64,000 nt of DNA from Halorussus salinus (GTDB lineage Archaea; Halobacteriota; Halobacteria; Halobacteriales; Haladaptataceae), in NCBI RefSeq assembly GCF_004765815.2, contig NZ_SBIS02000013.1, forward strand, positions 141,189-205,188, read 5' to 3'. Positions 1 through 9,628 of this stretch are shown in pieces; position 1 is the stretch's first letter, and each line of letters opens with the position of its first letter. The position numbers and the translations under genes are program-made. The notes under the pieces were generated by a model. That model had not been told where the DNA came from, made no database searches, and saw nothing but the letters and a program-made list of their open reading frames with translations.

Positions 1-22
1 CAAATATCAGCCCCGCAACGGC

Positions 23-310
23 ATGGCCAAAGTTACTGAGCGCGCCGAACGACTTGATGTCTACCTCGAAGTTGTTCCCGATCGTGACATTCCATGGAGT
101 AGCTATTATCTTGGCCTCGGGGCGGTCTCGCTCGCACTCACGTCCGCGGTCTGGGTTGACGCGATAATCATCTCCCAACTTCCGCCCGTCGCATGGATGA
201 CGTTCATTTCCGTAGCGATCGTCTTTTCGGCCGCAGTCAACGTATATTACCAGCGAGACGACCTCCTCGGCGAACACGAACGACCGCCGGAACTCAGAGG
301 TGACAATTGA
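23..310 (+). CDS. Small two-TM membrane protein
   Basis: This 95-residue protein has a polar N-terminus, two hydrophobic segments (about residues 28-46 and 53-73) and a charged, acidic C-terminal tail. Its stop overlaps the start of the following secreted-protein gene (TGATG), so the two are probably cotranscribed. The segment before position 23 is too short to exclude an upstream start. I recognise no family; a role as a membrane partner of the downstream exported protein is only inference from the coupling. Confidence 0.6.
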   Translation: MAKVTERAERLDVYLEVVPDRDIPWSSYYLGLGAVSLALTSAVWVDAIIISQLPPVAWMTFISVAIVFSAAVNVYYQRDDLLGEHERPPELRGDN

Positions 311-795
311 TGACTCACCGATGGCTATGGACTGCCATTGCACTGGTAGGTACGGTTCTACTCGTCACAGCAACCGGCGGCTTCAGCGCGGGCCAAATCG
401 ACCGACCGGTCTCAATAACAGTCGCTGAAAACCCCGAAAACGCCATCGTCGGGCTCTCGGGATCAGACAATGTCACGGTAACCTACGGAAGTTCGAACGA
501 CACAAAGCAGCCTACCGTAGAGTTGTTCACCGTCACAAACAACTTCGAGAGTTCGTTTGAATTCTCGATTCAAATCGTCGGCGATACAAATACCCCTCCG
601 GACCATCAGAGTCTCTCGGCAGAGAAATATTCGTTAGCACCCGGAGAAAGCACGAAAGTGACCGCGAACGTGGTTTGTAGTTCACAAGAAACCGAAACGT
701 GGACAATCTATCTCGAAGTCAGTAGTTCAGGAGTTGAGGCGGAGATTCAGCATGATATTTCTATAGTTTGTGCCGGGCCCACTTCCACAGGCTAA
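310..795 (+). CDS. Secreted beta-sandwich-like protein
   Basis: About 161 residues. The N-terminus is a Sec-type signal peptide (residues 1 to about 27, with a WLWTAIALVGTVLLV core). The rest is Thr/Ser/Asn-rich with the pattern of a CARDB/NEW3-type beta-sandwich, including an LAPGEST turn, and has two cysteines (in NVVCSS and SIVCAG) that could form a disulfide. A TTG at 307 is in frame, but the ATG at 310 overlaps the preceding stop and is the better start. Function unknown; likely extracytoplasmic. Confidence 0.6.
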   Translation: MTHRWLWTAIALVGTVLLVTATGGFSAGQIDRPVSITVAENPENAIVGLSGSDNVTVTYGSSNDTKQPTVELFTVTNNFESSFEFSIQIVGDTNTPPDHQSLSAEKYSLAPGESTKVTANVVCSSQETETWTIYLEVSSSGVEAEIQHDISIVCAGPTSTG

Positions 796-855
796 CCGAC
801 TTCTACCGAGCCCAATCCGACTACAAGAAATCGAGCAAAAATCCCTATTCTTTCT

Positions 856-2907
856 TTATGAGGTGATATAGGGATTGTTTGGAGATTCCGTCACGCTCGC
901 TGGGCTATACTCGAGTTTTCCATCTCTATAATGAGCCTCCGTGACTGTAGTTCCGTCTACAAACAGGGTAGCAGACGTTGTTCGGAGATTAGCAAAAGCC
1001 TGATCACCAGCGAGAATGGCTGCCTGACCTAGATTCATATTACCATTCGATTTGAGAGTAATGCTCTTACCGTTGTAATTCTCGTTGTTGACCTCTGCTG
1101 CTTGTGCGATTAATGCTCCGCCACGTGCATCAATCGTGACCGTACTCGACGCTAATATCTCTCCATTTGAAATATCAACCCCTTCATTTGCAGTGACCTT
1201 GATTTCTTGCCCATTTACAGCAGTGCTGTCTAACGTCGCTCCTTGAGCGGTCACTGACCCTCCTTGCGCATCAATCGTGATCGTACTCGAAGATTTGAAT
1301 ACAGAATCCTCAATATCTATAGCCTCATTTCCTCGGAGCGTGATTTTCTTCCCGTTTGTGCCAGTACTATCTACGGTGATATCCGTACTAGAGAGAGTGC
1401 CCTTTTTAGCGTCTAAGAGAATGTTCCCATTATCCGTCTCAAGATCCGTCTCAACTATTACACCCTCTCCCGCAAGGTCAATATTCCCATAACCATTAAC
1501 AGAAATTTCACCAATGCTGTCTGGAATCACTAATTGATCCGAGCCAGCATTATATTGACCATCGCTGACCTCTGCAGTCGGAATTTGTTGGTCAGTTCCA
1601 CTATCATAATTCCCGTCTTTATTCACGTCCCGATAGGCAAAGCCGGGGTCAGCAAGCCCAGAGTTTTGGTTCATGCCAGTTACGGTGATATTGATTGCAT
1701 CGCTAGTGCCACCGCTACCGACGTAAACACCGACTGTCCCATTTTTCTTCGCTTTCAGAGTTATTTCAGCTACTCCATTTGAGTCAGTCGCTTGGTCAGA
1801 TGAGGTGATAGTTGCCACTGACGAATTTGTGACTCCAAAGTGGACGTCCATCCCCTCCAATTGTGGCGTCGTAAGTGCGCTGAGAGCGAGTTTGTTATCA
1901 GAATCATTGTTAACATCCCAGTCGCAATTATCTGCGTCGCAATTAGGTTTCGTTCCTGATTGACTGGATGGATTCTGCCAATTGATTTCAAACGCGGTCG
2001 AGGAGTTGTCGCTGGTTTCGGTGCCAGAATGTGATACATTAACGTTTGGTGTCTGACCTGTACCAACAACTGCACATTGTACGTTCCACGTTGTATTGGC
2101 TAACTCCAATTGCACGCGTTGTGGGGCAGTCTGTTGGGCCGCCACAAAATTGGATTCACTTTCGAGGGCTTCTTCCCATTTGCCAGCTGGAAGTGCCGTC
2201 GGTATCGTCAATGTGACTGGTCCACTGACTTTCGTGTATCCTGTCTCTGCACCATAGAAATCGACCGATATCGGTCCACTCCGTGTTTGTGAGAACTCAT
2301 CTGAGAGTGGATAGAGGTTAATGGTAGACCCTTGGATGAGTGTAGGTTCGTTTTCAAAAATAATAGTCCCATCTGGCGTCTCTCGATAGAACACTGTATT
2401 TTCGTATTTAAATAACGGAGCTTCAGATCCAGACAGATAATTGTAATTCATTTTGAATTGAATTGATCGTGTTTGCACTGGCGCCTCACGCCCACAAACT
2501 TCGGCAATATCGAGGCTGGTTGAAGAGATCTCGCCACTAGACAACTTCTCTGCTTTGAGTTCGCCATACGGTGGTGGTGGGTTTAAAAAGAAAGCCCGTG
2601 TTGGGTACGTTGTACTGGCCTTGATTGTCGTTGAGCGAGTTGTTCCGGTTTCGGCTGCATTAACAAAATTCGATCGGAGTTGTGTCATATCTTCTTGGAC
2701 GTCAATGTAGTGAGCGAATTCACGCTCGGTATTCTCCGACGGCACTACTTGTGCTTGCCAAAGTGACATCAAGATAACTAGGACCGCAAAAATGAGGACA
2801 ACTCCGACTTGCTCACTTACTCCACGATTGTCCTCGCGAAATGACACAGGTCCCTGGTTTCTGTTGAGTTGATAAAATCCTATTGGTGTTCGTGTACTGC
2901 CAATCAA
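856..2907 (-). CDS. Pilin-like N-terminus with beta-helix-like C-terminal repeats; putative surface adhesin
   Basis: A 683-residue exported protein. Near residues 28-52 it has an archaeal class III (type IV pilin-like) signal: RGVSEQVG followed by a hydrophobic stretch VVLIFAVLVILMSLW. A haloarchaeal N-terminal region with the phrase FLNPPPPYGELK follows, then an Ig-like segment at about residues 300-410. Residues about 440-650 hold repeated units containing ITVDSTG, ITIDAQGG and VTIDARGG, with about 40-residue periodicity, resembling parallel beta-helix repeats of filamentous adhesins. The next gene upstream (2915-3283) ends 7 bp before this start, so the two form an operon. A surface or pilus-linked adhesin role is inferred. 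Confidence 0.65.
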   Translation of the reverse strand: MIGSTRTPIGFYQLNRNQGPVSFREDNRGVSEQVGVVLIFAVLVILMSLWQAQVVPSENTEREFAHYIDVQEDMTQLRSNFVNAAETGTTRSTTIKASTTYPTRAFFLNPPPPYGELKAEKLSSGEISSTSLDIAEVCGREAPVQTRSIQFKMNYNYLSGSEAPLFKYENTVFYRETPDGTIIFENEPTLIQGSTINLYPLSDEFSQTRSGPISVDFYGAETGYTKVSGPVTLTIPTALPAGKWEEALESESNFVAAQQTAPQRVQLELANTTWNVQCAVVGTGQTPNVNVSHSGTETSDNSSTAFEINWQNPSSQSGTKPNCDADNCDWDVNNDSDNKLALSALTTPQLEGMDVHFGVTNSSVATITSSDQATDSNGVAEITLKAKKNGTVGVYVGSGGTSDAINITVTGMNQNSGLADPGFAYRDVNKDGNYDSGTDQQIPTAEVSDGQYNAGSDQLVIPDSIGEISVNGYGNIDLAGEGVIVETDLETDNGNILLDAKKGTLSSTDITVDSTGTNGKKITLRGNEAIDIEDSVFKSSSTITIDAQGGSVTAQGATLDSTAVNGQEIKVTANEGVDISNGEILASSTVTIDARGGALIAQAAEVNNENYNGKSITLKSNGNMNLGQAAILAGDQAFANLRTTSATLFVDGTTVTEAHYRDGKLEYSPASVTESPNNPYITS

Positions 2908-2914
2908 CTGTTTG

Positions 2915-3283
2915 TTATTTCGATAAAGTTAGAAATGTCTGGAGGTCTTCAAGACTGGGGAGAGTGTATAGGAGCCAATAGAGAAGACAGAGAGTTCTGA
3001 AATAGTATGGTGTATTAGACAATACTGTCCAATCATCTATGAGTAAGAAAAAGCTAGCAAAAAGGAATCCAATGACTGTCGGCGCAATTGCCATTAGTCG
3101 AATACCTGACTTCCAGCTCGTTTGGTCGTCAAAGTTTATCGAGACTCGAAGCGGAAGCCATGACTGAACGCCGAATGTTGGCTGTCCTACTAAATACGCA
3201 ATGGTGAGATGTGTTGCTTCATGTAGAAAAATCACACTAACCCCAATTAATGTGAAAATTATAGCCGATTTAATTGTATTCAT
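2915..3283 (-). CDS. HExxH-containing integral membrane protein (putative metalloprotease)
   Basis: 122 residues with a hydrophobic N-terminal helix containing HEATH (about residues 22-26), which fits the HExxH zinc-binding signature of membrane-embedded metallopeptidases such as M50 or DUF3267-like families. Further hydrophobic segments lie at about residues 63-83 and 92-110. It is shorter than typical M50 proteases and I cannot identify a third zinc ligand with confidence. It lies 7 bp upstream of the pilin-like surface protein, so processing of that exported protein is an attractive but untested role. Confidence 0.55.
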   Translation of the reverse strand: MNTIKSAIIFTLIGVSVIFLHEATHLTIAYLVGQPTFGVQSWLPLRVSINFDDQTSWKSGIRLMAIAPTVIGFLFASFFLLIDDWTVLSNTPYYFRTLCLLYWLLYTLPSLEDLQTFLTLSK

Positions 3284-3547
3284 ATGAAATATTTGTTTGC
3301 GCTAAATTTTTATATTCTATTACTTATATGTTTGTCGGTCTTTGTATAAGATATCTGTGAGAGGGAGGTTGCTGATATCAAATCTCAGATAAATTAGACT
3401 CGCTCTGCGAGTGAATATCGATTTCGATGAACGTTTATATAAAAGGTATTACCATGTGAGTGTGGCCGTTGTAAAAGGAACTACTGCAACGAGTCACGCC
3501 ATATAACATAAATAGAGGCACTCGGATGGCAGTAAACGTGTAAGCTA
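3284..3547. other. AT-rich intergenic stretch
   Basis: This stretch lies between the start of the HExxH gene and the right end of the TnpB element. It contains AT-rich tracts around 3300-3340 that may hold the promoter of the minus-strand operon. I see no coding sequence. Confidence 0.4.
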
Positions 3548-3567
3548 CCACGGCCTAAAGGCCGTGG
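3548..3567 (-). repeat. Right-end hairpin of IS200/IS605-type element
   Basis: A perfect 8-bp stem with a TAAA loop (CCACGGCC, CTAAAGG centre, GGCCGTGG) lies just beyond the 3' end of the intact tnpB. Subterminal hairpins with this position and loop are the TnpA recognition signals of IS200/IS605-type elements and form the 3' end of the omegaRNA. Confidence 0.8.
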
Positions 3568-4799
3568 CATTCAGCATGGACTCCCACTCTAACCGAAGTC
3601 GGCACGGGAACGACCCCGTTCGTGGTCAACATCCCGCTGTTCAAGCGCACGCCTACGGGTGCGCCTCCCTCGCCCCCAGTTTGGTTGCGAAGGAGTTTCA
3701 GACCGATGTTCTTCGCCGCGTTGTAGTCCGCGTGGTTTTCGTATCCGCACGAGTGGCACGAAAACGTCTCTCGGTGGCGGTTATCCTCATGGGTAAATCC
3801 GCACTCCGAACACCGTTGGGACGTGTACTGCGGGGTAATCTGTTCGACCAAGATGCCACGTGCTTGGGCTTTGTACTCGACGTAACCGTATAAACGTCGG
3901 AACGCCCACTCGTGGAATTTTCGTGTCCGAGGCATCCGGTCACGAATGTCGGTCAGATTCTCAAACGCGATGTACGAACAGCCGTTCTCGACCGCTTCGG
4001 CGACAAGTTCGTTCGCTACTCGATGGAGATACTGTTCAAACCGCCCCGTTTCGGTGCGTCCAACCGATTGGACGTTTTCATGCGCCCATCGCGTCCCGCA
4101 TTCCTGCAACGATTTTCGGCGTTCGACGTACTCCGTTCGCCAATGGGTCAGTTCGTCGGTTGTCCAGAACGTCCCCGTCGAAGTGACGGCGATGTTCTCA
4201 ACCCCGAGGTCAACACCGAGAACCGTTCCGTTCTCGGGGCGGTCGGGGGCGTCCACATCCGCCTTTGTTCGGATGTGGAGGTAGAATGATCCATTGCGAT
4301 AATGGAGTGTTGCGCCCGTCGTCTCGTAGTTGTCGTTCAATAGATATCTCGATTGGGGCGTATCGCGGTGTTCGTCGGGCAACACGTACTCGGCGGTGAT
4401 GCGCCCATCGACAGTTGCCAGCGTCGCGTGGTCGTCGTTGAACGTCGCGTTTCGCGGGTTGTACTCGCAAGACGGCGTCGTGAACGTCGGCAACGAGGCG
4501 TACCTGCCTTGCTTCCATTTGGCGATGGTCGCTTTGAGTGCGTCTACGGCACGGTCGCGGGCCGATTGGACGTGGTTGCTGTGCAAGTCGGTTCGGTCAC
4601 GCACGTGGCTGTACGTCTTGTCGTGGAGAACCGATTTGCGAGTTTCGACCCATTCGCCCTTGGAGGCCACGTCTACGACGTAGTTCGCGGAATCGAGGAA
4701 CTGTTGTATCGTCTCACGAAGAAGGTTCGCGTCACTCTCGGTCACATCGAGTTTGACCGGGACAGTGCGCCGGACCTCCATATACATCACAAAACGCAC
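3555..4799 (-). CDS. tnpB: TnpB RNA-guided endonuclease (IS200/IS605, IS1341-type)
   Basis: 414 residues, full length for haloarchaeal TnpB. RuvC catalytic residues are all present: Asp197 in GVDLGV, Glu280 in IAFENL and Asp358 in HADYNAAKN. The zinc finger has CSEC (C330, C333) and CHSC (C348, C351). TnpB uses an omegaRNA from the element's 3' end to cut DNA next to a target-adjacent motif and so helps retain IS200/IS605 elements. No tnpA lies next to it, so it is a solo (IS1341-type) element. Start could also be Met5 or Met7. This is the only undamaged tnpB in the window and could act in trans on the relics elsewhere. Confidence 0.93.
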   Translation of the reverse strand: MRFVMYMEVRRTVPVKLDVTESDANLLRETIQQFLDSANYVVDVASKGEWVETRKSVLHDKTYSHVRDRTDLHSNHVQSARDRAVDALKATIAKWKQGRYASLPTFTTPSCEYNPRNATFNDDHATLATVDGRITAEYVLPDEHRDTPQSRYLLNDNYETTGATLHYRNGSFYLHIRTKADVDAPDRPENGTVLGVDLGVENIAVTSTGTFWTTDELTHWRTEYVERRKSLQECGTRWAHENVQSVGRTETGRFEQYLHRVANELVAEAVENGCSYIAFENLTDIRDRMPRTRKFHEWAFRRLYGYVEYKAQARGILVEQITPQYTSQRCSECGFTHEDNRHRETFSCHSCGYENHADYNAAKNIGLKLLRNQTGGEGGAPVGVRLNSGMLTTNGVVPVPTSVRVGVHAECHGL

Positions 4800-4875
4800 T
4801 ATGTACTTAAATATTAATATAGGGTTGGGGAATCAGCCAACCATCGCCAGTGGAATAGTCAATAGTTGTCGATTT

Positions 4876-4995
4876 CCTCCCGCATCTAAAGGTACGGGTA
4901 TCCACCTTGCGTCTCTATGACACAGCAGGTATGAGTTATCGGTGGACAAGCTCGGACTGCCGTTCTCGAACCGGAATCCCGGCCCGGTTCTCACA
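4876..4995 (-). mobile_element. Relic of a TnpB-element 3' end (orphan right end/omegaRNA-like)
   Basis: The segment holds an imperfect hairpin at 4879-4898 (CCCG stem, TAAA loop) like the right-end hairpin of the neighbouring TnpB element. On the minus strand it is preceded by a short stretch that looks like a TnpB C-terminal tail. No TnpB catalytic core remains. It is probably an old insertion trimmed to its 3' end. Confidence 0.5.
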
Positions 4996-5026
4996 CAATG
5001 TAGGTATACACAAACAGCAGAAACCA

Positions 5027-6130
5027 CTACTCCTTGACTACTCGCAAGTCCTCAATCCGAGGATTCGCTGAGACACCCGCTAATAAGACGAGTATCTTGA
5101 GTTGTGTTCCACCCTGCATCGGAGCATCACCACTTCGTAACTCTGTAGATGAAATCTCTTTGAAGAGCCACGCTCGGCCGTCAGCAATAGCCTCTCCATG
5201 AAGCCAAGCCGGTGGACCAGAAACAATCAATAAACCACTCTCTACAGTCGATAAATTACATTCCATGGTGAGTTTTCCCTTCACCGCTCGGCGTAGCGTG
5301 GTCTCAACTGCCTTAATCGCTTTTACATCATCAACGGCCTCATCCTCTTTCTCTGCACCAAGCAGACGTTCGCGAATATTATCTAAAATCGACCCAGTCT
5401 GTTTTTCGGAATCAGTTTGGAGGTCTTGCTTGGCATACCCGATTGTCGCCAGACCATTCTGTTCGAGTGTTGTAATAATCTCGCTCGCGTCGATGACGCG
5501 CTCACCGACAGCTGAAGCCGTTTCAGCTTCGCCAGCAGCAAAGAGCGTGCCGAGTCGTTCAGCCAGCACAGTGTTCAACTCAGCACTGTTCTCAGAGATT
5601 GTTTCGCCTCTCCCAATCCAGTTATCGTTATCAAAGACGATTTGGGCATCGGCGACTTCACCGAGCGTTTTGAGTCCACGAGCCGTGTTTTCAGACGGAA
5701 CCGATTCGCTACTAGCAGGAAGGACAGAAATAGCATAGAGTGGGATCTCGAAGATTTCTCGGAGCGCTTGCACCAAATGAGGTGTTGCACCTGAGCCTGT
5801 GCCACCTCCGAGTCCCGCCACAACAAAAATGGCACTAGTCTCAGACGTGATTGCAGTCCCAATTTCACGCCGTACTTCTGAGAGGTCCTCTTTGATGGCG
5901 GCAGTACCACTTTCCCGATCGCCATCTGTCCCAGTCCCATGTGTCTCAAGATGACCAAGTTTGTGGCGTGCCTCGTCGGGGATTGTCGTGAGCTCGGATA
6001 GAGCTTCAAAGTCGGTGTCGAGGACCTGAGCGGCCGTGAGATACGATATTGAGCGACGGTTATTATCTTGGGCGAGGGCATCGACAATCCGGCCACCTGC
6101 ACCGCCGACACCAATAGCTGCGACCTTCAT
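5027..6130 (-). CDS. cetZ: CetZ family tubulin/FtsZ-like GTPase
   Basis: 367 residues. The N-terminal GVGGAGG (residues 7-13) and the tubulin/FtsZ signature GGGTGSG (residues 108-114, in VAGLGGGTGSGATP) identify a GTP-binding protein of the tubulin superfamily. The length and lack of the long FtsZ C-terminal tail fit CetZ, the haloarchaeal cytoskeletal family known from Haloferax to affect cell shape and motility. This copy is likely an accessory paralogue, since primary FtsZ genes usually lie in other contexts. A TATA-like box 25 bp upstream suggests a leaderless transcript. Confidence 0.9.
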   Translation of the reverse strand: MKVAAIGVGGAGGRIVDALAQDNNRRSISYLTAAQVLDTDFEALSELTTIPDEARHKLGHLETHGTGTDGDRESGTAAIKEDLSEVRREIGTAITSETSAIFVVAGLGGGTGSGATPHLVQALREIFEIPLYAISVLPASSESVPSENTARGLKTLGEVADAQIVFDNDNWIGRGETISENSAELNTVLAERLGTLFAAGEAETASAVGERVIDASEIITTLEQNGLATIGYAKQDLQTDSEKQTGSILDNIRERLLGAEKEDEAVDDVKAIKAVETTLRRAVKGKLTMECNLSTVESGLLIVSGPPAWLHGEAIADGRAWLFKEISSTELRSGDAPMQGGTQLKILVLLAGVSANPRIEDLRVVKE

Positions 6131-6154
6131 TATACGTATCTGTTCGAGGAGTAG

Positions 6155-6162
6155 AACTTAAA
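6155..6162 (-). promoter_or_regulatory. TATA box for cetZ
   Basis: TTTAAGTT on the minus strand ends 25 bp before the cetZ ATG, the spacing expected for a leaderless haloarchaeal transcript. Confidence 0.5.
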
Positions 6163-6226
6163 CTCTCCCCGTGAACCGACATCTCATTTCTGGCCATCAA
6201 CCACCAGCTCAGATATTGTCACAAGA

Positions 6227-6790
6227 TTAGTCCGTGATACGACCCCAAATCGAATTGAGACCGGGCATTCCTGTAGCAATCCACACACAAATGGCTACTC
6301 CGAACAGGAGGAATTGCGCGATTACATATGGCTCAAAACTGAACGCCATGAAGTGCTCCATGAACGAGGTATCGCTTGGATACGGTGGTGACGGAAGCAC
6401 TGGCCAGAGGAGGTACGTCGTCCACTGCAGTTGACTCATATCGCCTTGGAGTAGTCCAAACACGACAGAAGGACCGAGATCAGCTAAACTGTGGGAGATG
6501 TAGCCAATTCCGAATGCGGTAACAATGTCTGTTCGACGGCGGTGTTGGCTGATCCAGTACGCTACGGCGAGGATGACTGCTGCAGTGAGAAGGGAATGTG
6601 CAAGGGAACGACCGGAGGGGAGAATGTCGAAGGTCCATGCAAGAGGTTTGTCGATGAGGTCGGGAAACTGTGTCCCAAATCCTAGAGCAAGGAGCGTCAG
6701 GAATGTCTGCTCACGGCGGTCGCTCCATTGAACCCAGAGGATGTAACATAGGTAGCCGACGCCAAGATGTCCCCATGGCCACATGGTCAC
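6227..6790 (-). CDS. YdjM/DUF457-like membrane-bound metal-dependent hydrolase
   Basis: 187 residues with about four to five hydrophobic segments. Polar motifs typical of the YdjM/DUF457 family are present: an N-terminal HLGVGY, a PDLID motif near residues 43-47, RSLAHS near 61-66 and SHSLADLGP near 98-106. These His/Asp residues are thought to bind metal in this family; the substrate is unknown. It lies 97 bp upstream of cetZ on the same strand with its own cetZ promoter between, so joint control is uncertain. Confidence 0.8.
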   Translation of the reverse strand: MTMWPWGHLGVGYLCYILWVQWSDRREQTFLTLLALGFGTQFPDLIDKPLAWTFDILPSGRSLAHSLLTAAVILAVAYWISQHRRRTDIVTAFGIGYISHSLADLGPSVVFGLLQGDMSQLQWTTYLLWPVLPSPPYPSDTSFMEHFMAFSFEPYVIAQFLLFGVAICVWIATGMPGLNSIWGRITD

Positions 6791-7041
6791 GTGTTTCTAA
6801 GACACCGTTGTGGTTCTTTCGTCTTCTTCTCCAGCAGCCTCTCCTAGTTCTCGGAGGCAATGGGTTGAGAACAGCATCCTGGAATACGGTGTAATCTAGT
6901 TAACTAAAAAAGGAAGATTTGAATACTCTAATAGGAAGAGGCCGGTATAGGGTTGATTGCGAAGACCTAATCTCGGTGCATATCGATTTTCCGCATCAGA
7001 ATCTTTGACATTGACTAAGTTAGCGTGTGGACTATAGCGGT

Positions 7042-7107
7042 CCGTACAATTCGTACGAGTCGCTCGATTTGTGAGGTTCGTGAGATTCGTACGACTCGTA
7101 CGATTCG
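7042..7107. repeat. Degenerate short repeat cluster
   Basis: The stretch is made of overlapping copies of ATTCGTACGA, GACTCGTACGA and similar GTACGA-rich words, several of them palindromic. It lies just downstream of the last permease gene of the ABC operon. It does not code a plausible protein in either strand. Confidence 0.6.
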
Positions 7108-7119
7108 GATAGAATGATG

Positions 7120-8358
7120 TTAGCTTTCGAGATGGGTTAATGGCCGAACCCGGCCGACTCGCCACCCTGCGACAAGCGAACCAATCATCCCAATCACCAC
7201 AGCGACAACGGCCCCAACGATGAATACGAGGTCTGGTGTCTGGACAAGTCCCTCAAATCCGACAAGCTGAGCTGCAAGAGCGTTCAAGCCAGCACTCGCA
7301 AACGGTGTAATGGCGAGACCCACGGCACCACCGAGTAGGCCGAGCATGAGTCCTTGACTTGCAGCAGTCCCAATGAGGACTGATGAGGAGATACCAAGTG
7401 CTTTGGCCGCAGCTAATTGCTGGCGTTGCTGGTAGACAAGCAACGCCAGCAGATTCGCAGTTAACGCAACGCCAGCGAGAACAGCTAAAATGACGAGTAC
7501 GAGACCACTTGCGAGGACGACCGCTTTGTCGGCGAGAATCGACTGTAACTGCTCTTGATTCGTCCGAACATCATACTGCGGATACTCTTGCTGAAGCTCC
7601 TGCTCGACAGCAGCCGTATCTACTCCCGACTCAAGATCAATTGTAATCATCGTTGCAGGATCTGTCTGCGTCGTGCCCGTAAGCTCTTGCAATTCACTCA
7701 GGCGGAGAATAACACTTGGGGTGCCGAGGAACCGAGAGAACGTCGGCGAAATCCCAATCACCGTAAACTCATTCTGGCGAGCACTCACAACTGTTCCCCC
7801 GAGATGGATTGTATCTCCTACAGAGACGTTAAGAAGTCGTGCTGTCCGTGGCCCAATGAGGACTTCACGGGTCATTGGCCCATCGTAATTGCCACTAGCA
7901 TAGTGGCGGTCATTCCCGGTCAATCCCTTTCCCTCTGTAATTTGGGCTGCCCCACTACTGCCAGTACCACGAACGCCAGTCCCTACGATTGTTTGGAGGT
8001 TGTCTGGGTTCGTCCCGACATAAACGGTTTGGAAAGCCATCGGCGTCGCGGTCCGGACGTCCTCACGACTAGTCAAATTCCTTGAGATGCCATGAGCATC
8101 CGTGAGTGTGTTCTCGAACCCACCCACGCTCCCAGGAGCTAACTGCACGGGTCCTCCGGTAATCCAGAGATCGCGGCCGGATGCGTCGAATTTCTGTTGG
8201 CCGGTCTCGACGACACCGTATCCGACACTCGCCAGCAGTGTCGTTGAGAGGACGGCAAGTGCAATTCCGAAGATGGCTAGTACGGTTCGTGTTCGTTCGT
8301 GGGTGAGCTGTGCGACCGTGATGCCGAGAACGGCGCGAAGTTTGGTGAGTGGACGCAT
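7120..8358 (-). CDS. ABC transporter permease, FtsX/MacB type
   Basis: 412 residues. A transmembrane helix near residues 22-48 is followed by a large extracytoplasmic MacB-PCD-like domain (about residues 50-270) and three C-terminal helices in the FtsX arrangement (about 280-305, 325-350, 375-405). It is the third gene of an ATPase/permease/permease operon and begins one base after the preceding permease stops. Such systems in prokaryotes extrude lipoproteins, peptides or drugs or transmit signals across the membrane; the substrate here is unknown. Confidence 0.88.
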   Translation of the reverse strand: MRPLTKLRAVLGITVAQLTHERTRTVLAIFGIALAVLSTTLLASVGYGVVETGQQKFDASGRDLWITGGPVQLAPGSVGGFENTLTDAHGISRNLTSREDVRTATPMAFQTVYVGTNPDNLQTIVGTGVRGTGSSGAAQITEGKGLTGNDRHYASGNYDGPMTREVLIGPRTARLLNVSVGDTIHLGGTVVSARQNEFTVIGISPTFSRFLGTPSVILRLSELQELTGTTQTDPATMITIDLESGVDTAAVEQELQQEYPQYDVRTNQEQLQSILADKAVVLASGLVLVILAVLAGVALTANLLALLVYQQRQQLAAAKALGISSSVLIGTAASQGLMLGLLGGAVGLAITPFASAGLNALAAQLVGFEGLVQTPDLVFIVGAVVAVVIGMIGSLVAGWRVGRVRPLTHLES

Positions 8359-8359
8359 G

Positions 8360-9628
8360 TTAGGTGTTGAGTTGGTCGAGGATCGACGTTCGCTTGGTGA
8401 GCCACAGAAGGTACGGCGCGGCGAGCAACCCGATCAAAATGGCGACACCAACGCCATACACCCCCAGCATGGGATGAGCAACGGCGATGGCAGTCGGTGC
8501 GATGTACTCCTGGGCGAGGTGGTTCGTTACCTCAATACCGAGATATCCTAATCCGAGTCCGAAGATTCCACCTACAATGGTCACCGTCAGTGCCTGTACC
8601 AACACAACGACGGCACGACTGCGCCATGGAAGCCCGAGTGCACCTAGTAACGCATACTGTTGTTGGTCAGCCGTAATCTCAAGTCCCATCGTCGTGCCGA
8701 CAAAGAGCGTGCCAACGATAACGGCCACACACAGGGCTGCCACGCTCATTGCAAGCGGGAGCCCCGAAGACATACTCTTTGCAGTAAGTCCACTCCGAGC
8801 CATCACTGTCGAGCGCGGATAGACATCCGCCAACTCGGATTTCACGTTACGCGAGTTCGTATCAACCAGGATTTGGTCTGCTTGGTCGCCATCTGTCGCG
8901 CCCGTCAACTGCTGAATCTCGCTCAGATGCACGAGGATGACGGGGAGTTGGCCCATCCCAGTACTCACATCCTCACTGCCAATCGAACTCACCGTGAGCG
9001 TCTGATTACCCTGTGCTCCTCGAGTGGGAATCAAGGACGTGCCATTCGTCGCACCGAGGAGTTCTGCGGCAGCAGGCGACACTACGGCTTCTTCAGTCCA
9101 CGTCCCATTGTAGGAGCCATTTGCGTAGTAGGGGTCACCAGGCGTTAATGGTCCAGCAGACAACCCAGCGACCTCCACGTCGGACTGTGCGACAACACCG
9201 ATGACGATGATGTACTTACTCTCGTCTTCACCACCGGGTGTGTGCATCTCCATTGCGTGCATGAGTACTGGCGTGGCATACGCAACCTCTTCGTTCCGAG
9301 TAAGCCGCTCGGTCGTCGCATGCACGGCACCGAACTGTGGGCCCTCTGTGGAGACAACCATGGTGGAGGTCGAGCCTGCTTCTGGTGTGATCCAATAATC
9401 GACGGAGTCACCACCCACAGTGGTCTGAGAGGACAGGCCGAGTGCAACACCGGTGACGATGAGCATGAGCGCGATCGCGATAGCAACACCACTGACGCTC
9501 AACGCTATCCGACGAGACTCGGTGACGAGGGCTTTCTCGCGGACACGGCGGAGTCCAACGCCAACGAGTCCGAGCCATCGCTTCACTCGCGACGGACGTC
9601 CGTGTGATGGGCCTGAGTTAGTCGCCAT
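8360..9628 (-). CDS. ABC transporter permease, FtsX/MacB type
   Basis: About 422 residues from the start at 9628. The open frame extends further upstream, but that part overlaps the ATPase gene and reads as its shadow. The ATG at 9628 overlaps the end of the ATPase gene by 11 bp, typical of translational coupling. An N-terminal helix (about 40-63), a long extracytoplasmic domain and three C-terminal helices match the FtsX fold, as in its paralogue downstream. The two permeases probably form a heterodimer with the ATPase. Confidence 0.87.
   Translation of the reverse strand: MATNSGPSHGRPSRVKRWLGLVGVGLRRVREKALVTESRRIALSVSGVAIAIALMLIVTGVALGLSSQTTVGGDSVDYWITPEAGSTSTMVVSTEGPQFGAVHATTERLTRNEEVAYATPVLMHAMEMHTPGGEDESKYIIVIGVVAQSDVEVAGLSAGPLTPGDPYYANGSYNGTWTEEAVVSPAAAELLGATNGTSLIPTRGAQGNQTLTVSSIGSEDVSTGMGQLPVILVHLSEIQQLTGATDGDQADQILVDTNSRNVKSELADVYPRSTVMARSGLTAKSMSSGLPLAMSVAALCVAVIVGTLFVGTTMGLEITADQQQYALLGALGLPWRSRAVVVLVQALTVTIVGGIFGLGLGYLGIEVTNHLAQEYIAPTAIAVAHPMLGVYGVGVAILIGLLAAPYLLWLTKRTSILDQLNT

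Noticed and set aside
6896..7165. 89-codon minus-strand frame rich in Asn/Thr/Arg
   Set aside because: It reads through the GTACGA repeat array and the end of the permease gene, has no family features, and its repeats explain the low complexity.
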